Source of the DNA: Bordetella parapertussis
Lineage (GTDB): Bacteria; Pseudomonadota; Gammaproteobacteria; Burkholderiales; Burkholderiaceae_B
NCBI GenBank assembly: GCA_945865935.1
Contig: CAMBFI010000016.1
Location: forward strand, 1-64,000
Reading direction: 5' to 3'
DNA: 64,000 nt
Below are positions 37,793-46,742 of this stretch, piece by piece. Position numbers and translations under genes: made by a program. How positions within the stretch are numbered: position 1 is the first letter of the stretch; each line of letters starts with the position of its first letter. A model generated the notes under the pieces. The model was not told the origin of the DNA and did not search any database. It worked only from the letters and a program-made list of their open reading frames with translations.

Positions 37793-38102
37793 GGTCAACG
37801 TCGGCCGCGTCCCCCTCCGGTGCCCAAGTCGTCTCGCATACGGCGCTCGCCTCCCAACAGATCACGATGCGGTTCGGGACTACTTTGCGATCAATGCGCA
37901 CCGCATGGCCTTGACCATCCACAAAGATGATGGTCAACGCATAACGCATGCCAAAGGTATGAACCGATCGGCACTTGGGAAAATACATGAAGTGGCCTGG
38001 CGGCAACGGGGCATGCCACAACAGACCTCTTGCACGGCTCAAAAAACGAACAGCCACGTGAATATGCAGCGGCGGTGCAGCGGGTGCGGGGGCCCTAGCC
38101 AT
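37734..38102 (-). CDS. DUF192 protein coupled to tadC
   Basis: A 122-residue DUF192 protein: CRSVHTFGMRYALTIIFVDGQGHAVRIDRKVVPNRIV, with the usual W and the Cys-rich end replaced by VICWEASAVCETTW. Biochemical role unknown. Its ATG at 38102 overlaps the tadC stop (TGATG), so it is the last gene of the Tad unit; a longer frame exists to 38171. There is no signal peptide from this start, although many DUF192 proteins are exported. The 3' end overlaps the BPSS1780-type gene by 59 nt. Confidence 0.82.
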   Translation of the reverse strand: MARAPAPAAPPLHIHVAVRFLSRARGLLWHAPLPPGHFMYFPKCRSVHTFGMRYALTIIFVDGQGHAVRIDRKVVPNRIVICWEASAVCETTWAPEGDAADVDLTLLQSSLAQVQVRSKTPR

Positions 38103-38995
38103 CACTGCAAGTTCAGCAACTGAGCGGCCACAGGAATCCCGAGCACTAGGAATGTGCATGGAAATATGCATAACGCCATTGGGAATAACATCTTAACGGG
38201 TGCGCGCATGGCGAGTTTTTCAATCCTCATCAAGCGCTCTCGTCTGTGCTGATCACTCAGGTTTCTAATTATTGATCCGACACTAAAGCCAGACAACTCG
38301 GCTTGGGTGATCCCGCAGACTAACTGCCTAATCGATGCCATATCGGTTCGAATCGCCAATTGCGCCAACGCATGCCGCCGAGGTTGCCCTGAACGTATGT
38401 CCAGTAAGACACGCGTCCACTCTGCGTGCAGGGGCCCGTGTCGACTAAATTGAAGCGCTAACTGCAAGGAGGCCTGCAAGTTCAAGCCAGACTCTAGTCC
38501 CAGAACGATCAAGTCCAAGAAGCCCGGTAAGTCAGTCAGTATCGAGGATTGCCGCCTACGCGCTTGTCCACGGAGAAATGCGTTTGGATAAATATAGCCT
38601 GATAGACCGCCCGCAAAGACTAAGGCGAAGTTCACCCCACCCCAATCGATCCAATCAAACAGATAGCGCTGTAACGCGATGAGAAGCACGACAGCAACAC
38701 ATGCCGCAACATACTTAATCACGTAGATTTGCTCAACCTGCCACTGCGTATGCCCAGCCCGCGCAAGTAGGGCTGTACCCACGCGTCGCTGGTTCCATGT
38801 CACGAGCCATAACAATCGGCCTCCCGCACGGAGGGTCAAGCGCCAAGCGACTCGCTCGCAAAGAGAGCTCGAAATGATTCTTGGCTCGGAGGATCTCGCA
38901 CCATCGAAGATCCATTGGCATAACCCCGAAATAATCAAGTAGCAAGCCAAGCCGACCGCGATGGCGCCTAGCATGATGCTGACTAAGAGCAACAT
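38102..38995 (-). CDS. tadC: Tad/Flp pilus platform protein TadC
   Basis: A 297-residue inner-membrane protein of the GspF/TadC fold, the second platform subunit of the Tad machine. Four hydrophobic segments are seen, with the T2SSF block FLDLIVLGLESGLNLQASLQLAL and the C-terminal LRMEKLAMRAPVKMLFPMALCIFP-type end. The ATG at 38995 overlaps the tadB stop (TAATG). Confidence 0.93.
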   Translation of the reverse strand: MLLLVSIMLGAIAVGLACYLIISGLCQWIFDGARSSEPRIISSSLCERVAWRLTLRAGGRLLWLVTWNQRRVGTALLARAGHTQWQVEQIYVIKYVAACVAVVLLIALQRYLFDWIDWGGVNFALVFAGGLSGYIYPNAFLRGQARRRQSSILTDLPGFLDLIVLGLESGLNLQASLQLALQFSRHGPLHAEWTRVLLDIRSGQPRRHALAQLAIRTDMASIRQLVCGITQAELSGFSVGSIIRNLSDQHRRERLMRIEKLAMRAPVKMLFPMALCIFPCTFLVLGIPVAAQLLNLQ

Positions 38996-39843
38996 TACGC
39001 AGAGATCCCACGCAGGATTGCACGAAGCCAGACTGCGCCTAACACTTCGAGCATCACAATGAGCGCCAACACTAAGCGGCCAGCACTCGTGGATATGGCG
39101 AGATACATCGCAGCCGAATCGATCAAACAAAGAACTATCAATAACAGTATGGGCAACACGCCGATGACTAATGCTTGCATCTTGCCTTGCGTGGTCAGCA
39201 TATCAACCTTAAGTCGAATGTGTTGGTTTGCCTCAAGACTTGAGGCTAATCGCTCAATGAGCAGCGACAGAGACCCTCCAGACTCGACACCGACGCGCAG
39301 TAGCGTCGTCACTTGCGCGACGCTGTCGGTATCCACCCTTAGGCGAAAGTTATTGAGTGCGTGCTGCAACGGGATGCCCACCCGTTGCTCACGCAATACG
39401 AGAGATAGCTCCTGGGATAGCGGTGGATACAGATCTTTTGCAATTGCACTCAGTGCGGAGCTAAAGCTAGCACCAGCCGCTAGCGAGCCGGCAATCATAC
39501 GCAAGGCATCTGGAAGCTGCCTATCCAATCGCGTCGCTCTGGCATTACGCGCGTGGACCAGCGCTGCGCGCGGAACCGTCAGAACACATGACGCTACGAA
39601 CGCGCTTAGTGCAACGCTATCACTCAAGAGCCAAACTAAGAAACCAACCACAACTGCAAGGGCAACGAGCAGTGGCCAAAGTAGAGAGAGATCAATAAAG
39701 ACAAACATTTCAGCTAGCTGAGTCTCTGCCTCCGTATTCAGCGTGTCCCGATATTTACACCAGGCGGTCGTTAGAATGCGGTGAACCAACCAAAACAGCA
39801 AAGCAATCGAAACCCCAGCGAGCGCAACGCCTGCGATCCTCAT
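38995..39843 (-). CDS. tadB: Tad/Flp pilus platform protein TadB
   Basis: A 282-residue membrane protein with two N-terminal spans, the T2SSF block PDALRMIAGSLAAGASFSSALSAIA near the middle and two C-terminal spans. TadB and TadC form the platform driven by the TadA/CpaF ATPase. The ATG at 39843 overlaps the ATPase stop (ATGA). Confidence 0.93.
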   Translation of the reverse strand: MRIAGVALAGVSIALLFWLVHRILTTAWCKYRDTLNTEAETQLAEMFVFIDLSLLWPLLVALAVVVGFLVWLLSDSVALSAFVASCVLTVPRAALVHARNARATRLDRQLPDALRMIAGSLAAGASFSSALSAIAKDLYPPLSQELSLVLREQRVGIPLQHALNNFRLRVDTDSVAQVTTLLRVGVESGGSLSLLIERLASSLEANQHIRLKVDMLTTQGKMQALVIGVLPILLLIVLCLIDSAAMYLAISTSAGRLVLALIVMLEVLGAVWLRAILRGISA

Positions 39844-41456
39844 GGGCAAGTAAACCAGTCTTTTATCGCGCAATCCACAGTCGAGTTCAGCCTATCAAAC
39901 ACTGCGGGCATCAAACCGGTGCCGCATACCCTCCCCGTCACTGAATTGAGCCGTGCGATGGTCTGGATTTGTATATTTCCCGATTCAACGCCACATACTT
40001 CGGCCACGGCGCACGCGATCCGCTGTCCGCTAGGCAACCTCGCTTGGTGAACGATTAGGTGAATAGCCGAAGCGACCTGATCTCGTATGGCGGTAAGGGG
40101 CAGACCACTTTGCGCCCCTAAAATCAAGTTCTCTAGACGAGCTAAGGCATCCCTTGGGCTGTTGGCATGCACCGTGGTTAACGACCCTTCGTGCCCAGTA
40201 TTCATCGCCGCAAGCATATCAATCGCTTCTGCACCGCGCACCTCACCCACCACAATCCTGTCCGGCCGCATACGGAGCGCATTCTTAACGAGATCACGTA
40301 TGGTGATTGCGCCTCGACCCTCGACATTAGCGGGTCTGGCCTCAAGCCTCACAACATGCGGATGTGCAATGTGCAACTCCGCCGAGTCCTCGATGGTCAC
40401 AATGCGCTGTGTGCTGGGAATCTGACCTGCCAATACATTAAGCAGTGTCGTCTTGCCGGAGCCCGTTCCCCCTGACACGAGGACATTGACTCGGTGGATA
40501 ATGCACCAAGTCAAAAACTTAGCTAAAGGCTGCGCAAGTGTGCTGTTATTTACGAGGTCCTCAAGTGTCGGGCGAGTTTTTGGAAACTTCCTAATCGTCA
40601 CGCATGAGCCGCTCAACGAGATCGGCGATATGACCGCATTGAGGCGAGACCCATCTGGAAGCCGCGCATCCACCATCGGAGATAATTCATCAATTCTTCT
40701 TCCTAATGGAAAGACAATCCGCTCAACGATGCCGCGCACGGCAACATCAGAACTAAATTCTACCGGTGCGCGTGTCAGTCTGCCGTTTCGTTCAATATAG
40801 ATTTCGTCGAACGCGTTCACCATAATCTCCGACACCACGGGATCGGCAAGCAAAGGTTCTAGAACGCCTAGTCCTACAGCCTCAGTGACGACAAGCTCAA
40901 TAAGATCTTCCTTCTCTTTATCACTCAGACTTTCGAGGAGCTCAACAGGAACTTGGCGAGCGCACGCTCGCGCATAGTCACGAAGCCCAGTCGCTGTCAG
41001 CGCAGCAACATCAGTTCGTCTTAAATCTAGCGCCTTGATGAGACCGAGATGCAGCGCCTTGCGGATCTCTCGATGCGACTTGTTTGTGTTTGATACCTTT
41101 AAGCGCGTTGAATCTGTTTGGTCGTTGCTAACTGAACTTAGAGCGATTTCACCATCAGGACGATTGATTGGAGAGATCGCAAAGCGCATCAAGCAGGGAC
41201 CGACAATGATTTCATCTGTTGACTGTACCGGACCGTAACGAACAAGACGATTACCGTTCACCCTAGTACCCGACAAGGAACCGAGGTCCTCCAAGTGACA
41301 ACCGGTTTGATCTTCGCTTACTCGGACATGCGTCTTTGCTACGCGCCAGTGTTGAATGCGTAATGCGCACTCTGACGAACGTCCGATCAAAAACGGTGCA
41401 ATGAGATTAAGTTTTTGCTGTTGACCGTCCTCATAGGTCAATACAATATTGATCAT
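39840..41456 (-). CDS. cpaF: Tad ATPase CpaF/TadA with N-terminal FHA domain
   Basis: The secretion ATPase of the Tad pilus, 538 residues. The first ~100 residues form an FHA (phosphothreonine-binding) domain: FLIGRSSECALRIQHWRVAKTHVRV and LEDLGSLSGTRVNG. The CpaF domain follows with Walker A VSGGTGSGKTTLLNVLAG near residue 330 and Walker B/His boxes PDRIVVGEVRGAEAIDMLAAMNTGHEGSLTTVHAN. Standard CpaF lacks an FHA domain. SD AGGGG is 2 nt before the ATG. It lies 4 bp after the secretin gene. Confidence 0.95.
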   Translation of the reverse strand: MINIVLTYEDGQQQKLNLIAPFLIGRSSECALRIQHWRVAKTHVRVSEDQTGCHLEDLGSLSGTRVNGNRLVRYGPVQSTDEIIVGPCLMRFAISPINRPDGEIALSSVSNDQTDSTRLKVSNTNKSHREIRKALHLGLIKALDLRRTDVAALTATGLRDYARACARQVPVELLESLSDKEKEDLIELVVTEAVGLGVLEPLLADPVVSEIMVNAFDEIYIERNGRLTRAPVEFSSDVAVRGIVERIVFPLGRRIDELSPMVDARLPDGSRLNAVISPISLSGSCVTIRKFPKTRPTLEDLVNNSTLAQPLAKFLTWCIIHRVNVLVSGGTGSGKTTLLNVLAGQIPSTQRIVTIEDSAELHIAHPHVVRLEARPANVEGRGAITIRDLVKNALRMRPDRIVVGEVRGAEAIDMLAAMNTGHEGSLTTVHANSPRDALARLENLILGAQSGLPLTAIRDQVASAIHLIVHQARLPSGQRIACAVAEVCGVESGNIQIQTIARLNSVTGRVCGTGLMPAVFDRLNSTVDCAIKDWFTCP

Positions 41457-41460
41457 GCCC

Positions 41461-42747
41461 CTACTCCCATTGATTCGTTAACTCTAATGCGCGGTCATCG
41501 GGAAGGCTGTCGTCCCACTGCCCATCGAACATATTCTTCTGAGCTGGGTCTATTTCGCGGCGCATGGCGTGATTCAGACGCAACGGCTCCGGGAAACTGT
41601 CAGTCAGTAACGTGTTGGCACTCGACGCTCTTTGAGCAAGATCTGAATGTTTGGCATCCACAACAATCGGAGTCACGAAGATCGCCAGCTCTGTCTGGCT
41701 TCTGTGCACACGGTTCGTACCAAATAGGTGCCCAAGAACAGGTAGCTCGGATAAAGCAGGTAGGCCCTCGGTGTCGTGAGACTGCTCGCGCGAGATGAAG
41801 CCACCGAGCACCAAGGTTTGGCCTGACCGAACATTAAAATCAGTGGAGGCTCGCCTGACCTTCAGAGCGGGCCCGGCAGCAGACGCAAGGCTATGATCCA
41901 CAGTACTGACTTCAATTTCAATTTTTGATCGCACCCCAAGATTTCTCCCGACGTGGGGCGTAATGTTTAGGTGCACACCGTACTTTTTGAAGGTCGTCTG
42001 TGTCCGTCCGTCCTTATCTTGCGTCGTATAAGGAACCTCCCCGCCTGCTGAAAAGCTAGCTGTCGAGCCGCTACGAGCAAGGAGCTGCGGCTGCGCCAGC
42101 ACAATCGCCTCACCGGTCTTGGAGAGTGCCGCAAGCCTCGCCGAAACAAGTGCCGTTAGCGCAAAGCGAGAGGACTGCATACCCAGTGAGGCATTCGTTT
42201 CCCAACGCACGCCAAGCTCACGCATGCGCGCCGTTGGAATCTCAATGACCTGGACATCCAGCATCACCATCCGATCCCAGCCGGACTCGTTCGCAAACTC
42301 AATCAAATCTGGATAGCGTGCGGCCAATCGACCAATTGTCGCCCGATCGCCCTCTGTCAGATCATCGCCATCAATTAAGACTCGCCCCGCGATCGTCACG
42401 GTTCGAGCGCCGGGGATTCTATTCAGAATCTCGGAGACCTCCTTCATTGCCCGACTGTGCCCTTCCTGTTTGACGTGTACTCGATACGTTATATGCGCAG
42501 TTTTTGACGTCCAAACCGTGACAGTGGTTGTCCCAGCTCTTTTTCCAAACAAAATTGCTTCGGTGGGGCTCAGCGCCGTTGCTTGCACCACTTGCCCATT
42601 GCCAACGGCTAGGCGCTGAATACTCGACTGTCGCACCACAAATGACGACCCGACCTCGAGCTCTAGGGGACGATCTTTCTCTGCAGCCACAGATACGCAG
42701 AAGGACCATAGCGCCAAACTCAGAACAATGTTCCTGATGCGACTCAT
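41461..42747 (-). CDS. cpaC: Tad secretin CpaC/RcpA
   Basis: The outer-membrane ring of the Tad system, 428 residues. A signal peptide ends near VSVAAEK. An N-domain (EVGSSFVVRQSSIQRLAVGNGQV) precedes the BON-like stretch, and the secretin core follows from about residue 215 (LTALVSARLAALSKTGEAIVLAQPQLL, the GQTLVLGGFISREQSHDTEGLPALSELPVLGHLF signature). The start overlaps the cpaB stop by 4 nt. Confidence 0.94.
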   Translation of the reverse strand: MSRIRNIVLSLALWSFCVSVAAEKDRPLELEVGSSFVVRQSSIQRLAVGNGQVVQATALSPTEAILFGKRAGTTTVTVWTSKTAHITYRVHVKQEGHSRAMKEVSEILNRIPGARTVTIAGRVLIDGDDLTEGDRATIGRLAARYPDLIEFANESGWDRMVMLDVQVIEIPTARMRELGVRWETNASLGMQSSRFALTALVSARLAALSKTGEAIVLAQPQLLARSGSTASFSAGGEVPYTTQDKDGRTQTTFKKYGVHLNITPHVGRNLGVRSKIEIEVSTVDHSLASAAGPALKVRRASTDFNVRSGQTLVLGGFISREQSHDTEGLPALSELPVLGHLFGTNRVHRSQTELAIFVTPIVVDAKHSDLAQRASSANTLLTDSFPEPLRLNHAMRREIDPAQKNMFDGQWDDSLPDDRALELTNQWE

Positions 42748-43613
42748 CGACGCTTTTCCGACACGTCTGCATTACCCGCCGCAGAGTACGGATACCCATT
42801 ATCTGGAAAATCTGCATTGGCTTCTAGTCGATCGCCATAAATCACCGAAGCGGCTTCGACGGATCCCAAGCGAACCAGGCCAAGTATTTCCTCGAGATTG
42901 ATGGCGATTGGCTCAGATGAGTGTTGCGGAACCTGTGCATGGCGTGCACTCATCACGGCACTAATGACGCTGCTCTGTCGGGCCGCCACCACTCGGATTG
43001 CGTCCGTTGGCGACACGGCAACCGTGATGGTTGAAAAACCACTTTCTAACGCGCCCTCACGAGCGTTTACCTCCCTCGTATGCTGGTCAGTTGCTAAGAT
43101 TTCCACGGCCCCAAGCAATAGCGCCGTTACACGTTTTCCTTCATGATCCAAGGATACGAATAGGTCGACGCGGTCACCAGGCTTTAGCAAACCCGACATT
43201 GCATTCACAGGATCGACCGGGAGAGTGACGGCCCGCAGCGCGGGATCTAAGCGCTCAGATAGTGTGGGCACAATAGGGTTCGACAGTGCGCTGCTAAGTA
43301 ACCAGGCGCCCGACTGGAGATCAACCGTCAGACGCTTGCCCAACACCGCATCGATCTCATGCGAATATAAGACGTCCTGTGCAATCCCATTCGTCTGAAA
43401 TGTGCGCGCATGCAGATCTTCTGCGCGAACTACGAGATCGCGCTTAAGCTCCCTTGCGGCCACCAAGACAGACACATACTCCACGCTGTTGCGGTTCTCT
43501 AGCTCCGTCGTTTTATTCGATAAATGCGTGTTAATCGCCCAAGCGGAGCAACATCCAAGCGCAATCGAGACTCCCAACACTAGCCATTTCCTTTGACGTT
43601 CATTGATGCTCAC
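42744..43613 (-). CDS. cpaB: Tad pilus assembly protein CpaB/RcpC
   Basis: A 289-residue periplasmic assembly factor with one N-terminal span and an SAF domain (VSVLVAARELKRDLVVRAEDL), then the RcpC-type block ALRAVTLPVDPVNAMSGLLKPGDRVDLFVS. The GTG at 43613 is the likely start, with AGGAG 7 nt before it directly after the upstream stop; a longer frame to 43640 exists. It is coupled to cpaC. Confidence 0.92.
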   Translation of the reverse strand: MSINERQRKWLVLGVSIALGCCSAWAINTHLSNKTTELENRNSVEYVSVLVAARELKRDLVVRAEDLHARTFQTNGIAQDVLYSHEIDAVLGKRLTVDLQSGAWLLSSALSNPIVPTLSERLDPALRAVTLPVDPVNAMSGLLKPGDRVDLFVSLDHEGKRVTALLLGAVEILATDQHTREVNAREGALESGFSTITVAVSPTDAIRVVAARQSSVISAVMSARHAQVPQHSSEPIAINLEEILGLVRLGSVEAASVIYGDRLEANADFPDNGYPYSAAGNADVSEKRR

Positions 43614-43623
43614 ACGAGTTCTC

Positions 43624-44340
43624 CTACTGCCCGACCACAAAAAGAATCGAACTTCCTTGCACAGTCAATATTCTCAAACTGAGCTGAGCGCCTGCCTTGG
43701 TTGCAACGATCGACCGCACAGGTGTATGCGGAACTTTAGGTGCCCGAGCCAATTCAAGGCTCCAGCCGGCTTTGCTCAACGCGATAGAAATTGAGGCAAC
43801 CAAACGAGAGGATGACAGCCAGCTTGAATAGATAAGGGTGTAACTGGGGTCGGTACGCGCATGATCAACAGTTGATAGAACAACCTGCAGTCCCATCGCT
43901 GGTTTGATCCATGCAGTCATCTCCCGAGGAACGCTATCCGAGTGCTTACACGCGAACGCTTTGGGAGCCGACATAGACTGATCAGCGCTAGATAGTGTTG
44001 AGTAAATACCCTCGACGCCTTGCTCAGATACAGGCCACAACGCGATCAAGTGATGTTGCGGCGCATTGGACCAAGGTGCTAGAAAGAAATTATGCTGAAC
44101 TTCAGCAACAGACCCTAAGGGAATGATGCCCGCCACTTTACTGATCGCCCGCTCAAAACTTAAGTGTCCTTGCAGTCGATACGCACGCGCGTAGAACCCC
44201 TGAATACATACTCGATCGATCACGGGCTGATACTGCAGTTCAGGTGCAAAGGACTGGAGAACGTCGGTGGCATTACTTGCGTGGGCAACCCCGATCAGCA
44301 GCACGACGATTGAACTCAACCAAAGAAGGTGATGGATCAT
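43624..44340 (-). CDS. Unknown exported protein of the Tad locus
   Basis: A 238-residue protein with a clear signal peptide (MIHHLLWLSSIVVLLIGVAHA). I recognise no family. It contains aromatic and Ser-rich stretches (CIQGFYARAYRLQGHLSFERAISKVAGI; STVDHARTDPSYTLIYSSWLSSSRLVASISIALS). It stands where other Tad loci carry pilotin or accessory genes and begins 4 bp after the TadE-like gene. A periplasmic accessory role is inferred from position only. Confidence 0.75.
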   Translation of the reverse strand: MIHHLLWLSSIVVLLIGVAHASNATDVLQSFAPELQYQPVIDRVCIQGFYARAYRLQGHLSFERAISKVAGIIPLGSVAEVQHNFFLAPWSNAPQHHLIALWPVSEQGVEGIYSTLSSADQSMSAPKAFACKHSDSVPREMTAWIKPAMGLQVVLSTVDHARTDPSYTLIYSSWLSSSRLVASISIALSKAGWSLELARAPKVPHTPVRSIVATKAGAQLSLRILTVQGSSILFVVGQ

Positions 44341-44344
44341 TTTT

Positions 44345-44920
44345 TCACCGCACCGAGTTTCGTGGAGCCAAATCTCCCCAGGCTCCGAGCCAGTCGAGCT
44401 GTGGTCGAGGGCGCCGCCAAACCGCATCGATATACTGAGTGCGTGTCACCACCTGCGCTGCCAGGCGCCGACTTTCCTGTACAGAGCGCTGCCAAAAGGA
44501 ATTTGAGCTGCCGATATTCACGTGTATCGAATGGCTTGAGCGTGATCTTCCGTCACCTGTGTACAAGTAACTATGCCGTTGCACCGCTGTGGCAATCTTT
44601 CGACCGAGATAAAACTGACCGACGGAGGTGGCCGGCAGGCGTTGGCTGTACGTTGCTCTGAGAAACCTTCCTGAACTAGATCCCAATAGCTCGTTTTCTG
44701 TATCACGCTGATGATGTGGACCTGTAATTGGGCTTTCAGCAACCCTTGCATCGGTTCGACCAATGAAGACCGCGAGTGTGCTTTCCTGCAGGGCAACCAA
44801 CGTTAACTGACGAAGTGTTGCCGTAAAGTGAAGACTAAACAACAGAGCAACAAGCGCTCCCAGCAACAGCAGGGACTCAACGAAACCTTGCCCCGCCTGA
44901 ACTTTGTTACGAGGTGTCAT
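44345..44920 (-). CDS. TadE-like minor pilin
   Basis: A 191-residue protein with a short basic start and GQGFVESLLLLGALVALLFSLHF, a pilin-like hydrophobic helix with Glu after a Gly, as in TadE-type pseudopilins. The rest is soluble and predicted outside the membrane. The ATG at 44920 overlaps the preceding stop (ATGA). The TadE label is by pattern and context. Confidence 0.75.
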   Translation of the reverse strand: MTPRNKVQAGQGFVESLLLLGALVALLFSLHFTATLRQLTLVALQESTLAVFIGRTDARVAESPITGPHHQRDTENELLGSSSGRFLRATYSQRLPATSVGQFYLGRKIATAVQRHSYLYTGDGRSRSSHSIHVNIGSSNSFWQRSVQESRRLAAQVVTRTQYIDAVWRRPRPQLDWLGAWGDLAPRNSVR

Positions 44921-46299
44921 TGACCACCTCGGACTAGTTGAGGTTGAAGTGCGCGTATCTCCGGCACCCGAATCAAACGCGCAAGCCAAAAGGGTTTAAA
45001 GAGGCTGGGTGCCTCCGCTCGTCCCTTCTTGCCGCTTGAGGGATCCAAGAAGTAAGCCTCTGCCGCAGAGGTGGAACTTAGGCTCGGATAGTCAAGCCAG
45101 CGCTGCACAACCTGAATAACAAGCTGAGCCGAGGCACTGTGCGCAGCCGGGCTTAGTCGTGTGTATCGCGCTTGTTGGCGAGCACGCCACACCACGGGCG
45201 CTTGATTCGCCCATCGTTCAGCTAACGGATTGCGCGTTCCGCCAAATATATTCCAACCGGACCACGCACGTTCTCCCGCCCACTTCCAAAACGGCTTTCC
45301 TTTAAACGTTTGCATCGGCTCATCAAACGAGCCTTGCACGTCGGATCCATTAGAACGCGTTCCAATCGTTGCCCAGCCCATGGGATACTCTCGGTAGTAG
45401 CACCCAATGACCCGATTAAAGCGCACATTATGGAACGATTGATTCTCATCACTGCTCCAGACTCCATCGCGCGTGAGCGTCAACGTCCCACGACGCCTTA
45501 ATTGGTGCTGTCTCCACGGACATCTGAGGTTGAGTCCATTAAAGCTGCGTGCGACGGACTTCCTGTCATCAAGATACCGATACCGCGCTCGAACGTCTTG
45601 CAACATTCCAAACCACTCGTCATCCGTGGTTGGACGATTGATGATGAAGCGGTGTGTATCGTCATGCAGGATCCGAACCTGAACGCCCAAGGCATCCAGC
45701 GAAGTACCGTGGTCCGCAGAGCCGCTGCGGCCAAGGTTCCTCACTAGTGTGGTTTTCAATACTTGATGGATCTCCGACGAAGTATCCATTCTCGACTCAC
45801 GAACCTGATTAAGCACTGTGTGTATCAGTTGTTCGTGTTGTTCGAACGCATTACCCAGCGCATTGCGCAGAAGTGTGTCGCTCAGCCCACCAGCTCGAGA
45901 AGACAAATACGCGCTGCCGTGGTGCGTACCAAAACGAAAGCTCAGCAAAGAGGCCGGTGGGTTGCGGGTCGAGGCTTGTCTCGCAAGCCTCGACCGAAAA
46001 CGCTCTGCGGCGGCCATTGAGAAGAGATGCAGTTGCGCGACCTGATGCGCGAGTTGGGTTCGATTCAAATAAGCGTGCAGATTAAGATTGCGCGCGTAAA
46101 TGAGAGCGGCACTGTAGGCGGCCGCATCGGTCGCACGATGCAGGGATGACTTGTTATGCACCCAATTTCCGACCTTAAGCATCAACAGCCACGCACTGAC
46201 GCAAAGCGCTAAAAGCCCAATGCCGAGCATAAGTGCCTGCCCGGATTGCGCCCTTGCGCTGTTGAGTCGTGACCGTCGTGCGGGTGCCAGCGAGCGCAT
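44917..46299 (-). CDS. TadG-related pilus assembly protein
   Basis: A 460-residue protein with one N-terminal helix after a basic run (RRSRLNSARAQSGQALMLGIGLLALCVSAWLLM) and the Tad-domain mark NKSSLHRATDAAAYSAALIYARNLNLHAYLNRTQLAHQV. It is a large periplasmic, minor-pilin-type component. The start is uncertain between the ATG at 46299 and a GTG at 46320. Confidence 0.82.
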   Translation of the reverse strand: MRSLAPARRSRLNSARAQSGQALMLGIGLLALCVSAWLLMLKVGNWVHNKSSLHRATDAAAYSAALIYARNLNLHAYLNRTQLAHQVAQLHLFSMAAAERFRSRLARQASTRNPPASLLSFRFGTHHGSAYLSSRAGGLSDTLLRNALGNAFEQHEQLIHTVLNQVRESRMDTSSEIHQVLKTTLVRNLGRSGSADHGTSLDALGVQVRILHDDTHRFIINRPTTDDEWFGMLQDVRARYRYLDDRKSVARSFNGLNLRCPWRQHQLRRRGTLTLTRDGVWSSDENQSFHNVRFNRVIGCYYREYPMGWATIGTRSNGSDVQGSFDEPMQTFKGKPFWKWAGERAWSGWNIFGGTRNPLAERWANQAPVVWRARQQARYTRLSPAAHSASAQLVIQVVQRWLDYPSLSSTSAAEAYFLDPSSGKKGRAEAPSLFKPFWLARLIRVPEIRALQPQLVRGGQ

Positions 46300-46347
46300 A
46301 GGCTTGCGATCAGTCCGCACGGTCGGTTTGCATGATCAATTGCAAGG

Positions 46348-46647
46348 CTATCGACTGCTCTTGTCCGCGTTTCCCGTGAACTCGTTCAGGGATTTTCGCT
46401 TCGCCTCAGCCTTAGCAGCCTGTGCGGCTGACTTGGCGACTCGGGTCTCTTGCGTACCGTCCTCGCCAGCGAGCTCCTTTGCAATCGCGGCTGTCTGAGC
46501 ACGCAGTACTTGCCCGAAGTATTGATACGTTGCGATGCCCGCGACGGCAACGAGGGCGACAATGATGATGTACTCGGTCATACCCTGACCGCGCTGAGAG
46601 CGTCGGTTAGAGGTCTCGCATGTACTCGACTGAAATATTGAACTCAT
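46348..46647 (-). CDS. Flp/Tad pilin-like protein
   Basis: A 99-residue prepilin. The block QRGQGMTEYIIIVALVAVAGIATYQYF fits a type IVb pilin: cleavage after RG would give mature residues Q-G-M-T-E5-Y6, with the conserved Glu5 and Tyr6. The C-terminus is Ala/Lys rich and charged. The second ATG (46647) has GGAG 5 nt before it. It is the first gene of the unit and the best major-pilin candidate. No prepilin peptidase gene lies in the locus. Confidence 0.82.
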   Translation of the reverse strand: MSSIFQSSTCETSNRRSQRGQGMTEYIIIVALVAVAGIATYQYFGQVLRAQTAAIAKELAGEDGTQETRVAKSAAQAAKAEAKRKSLNEFTGNADKSSR

Positions 46648-46742
46648 CACAACTCCACCACCAAACTAAAGGAGTGACGAGTGTGAATGAACGAACGTTA
46701 CAGCTCAATACGCAAAGTACCGCATGGCTAGTTTGATCAAAT

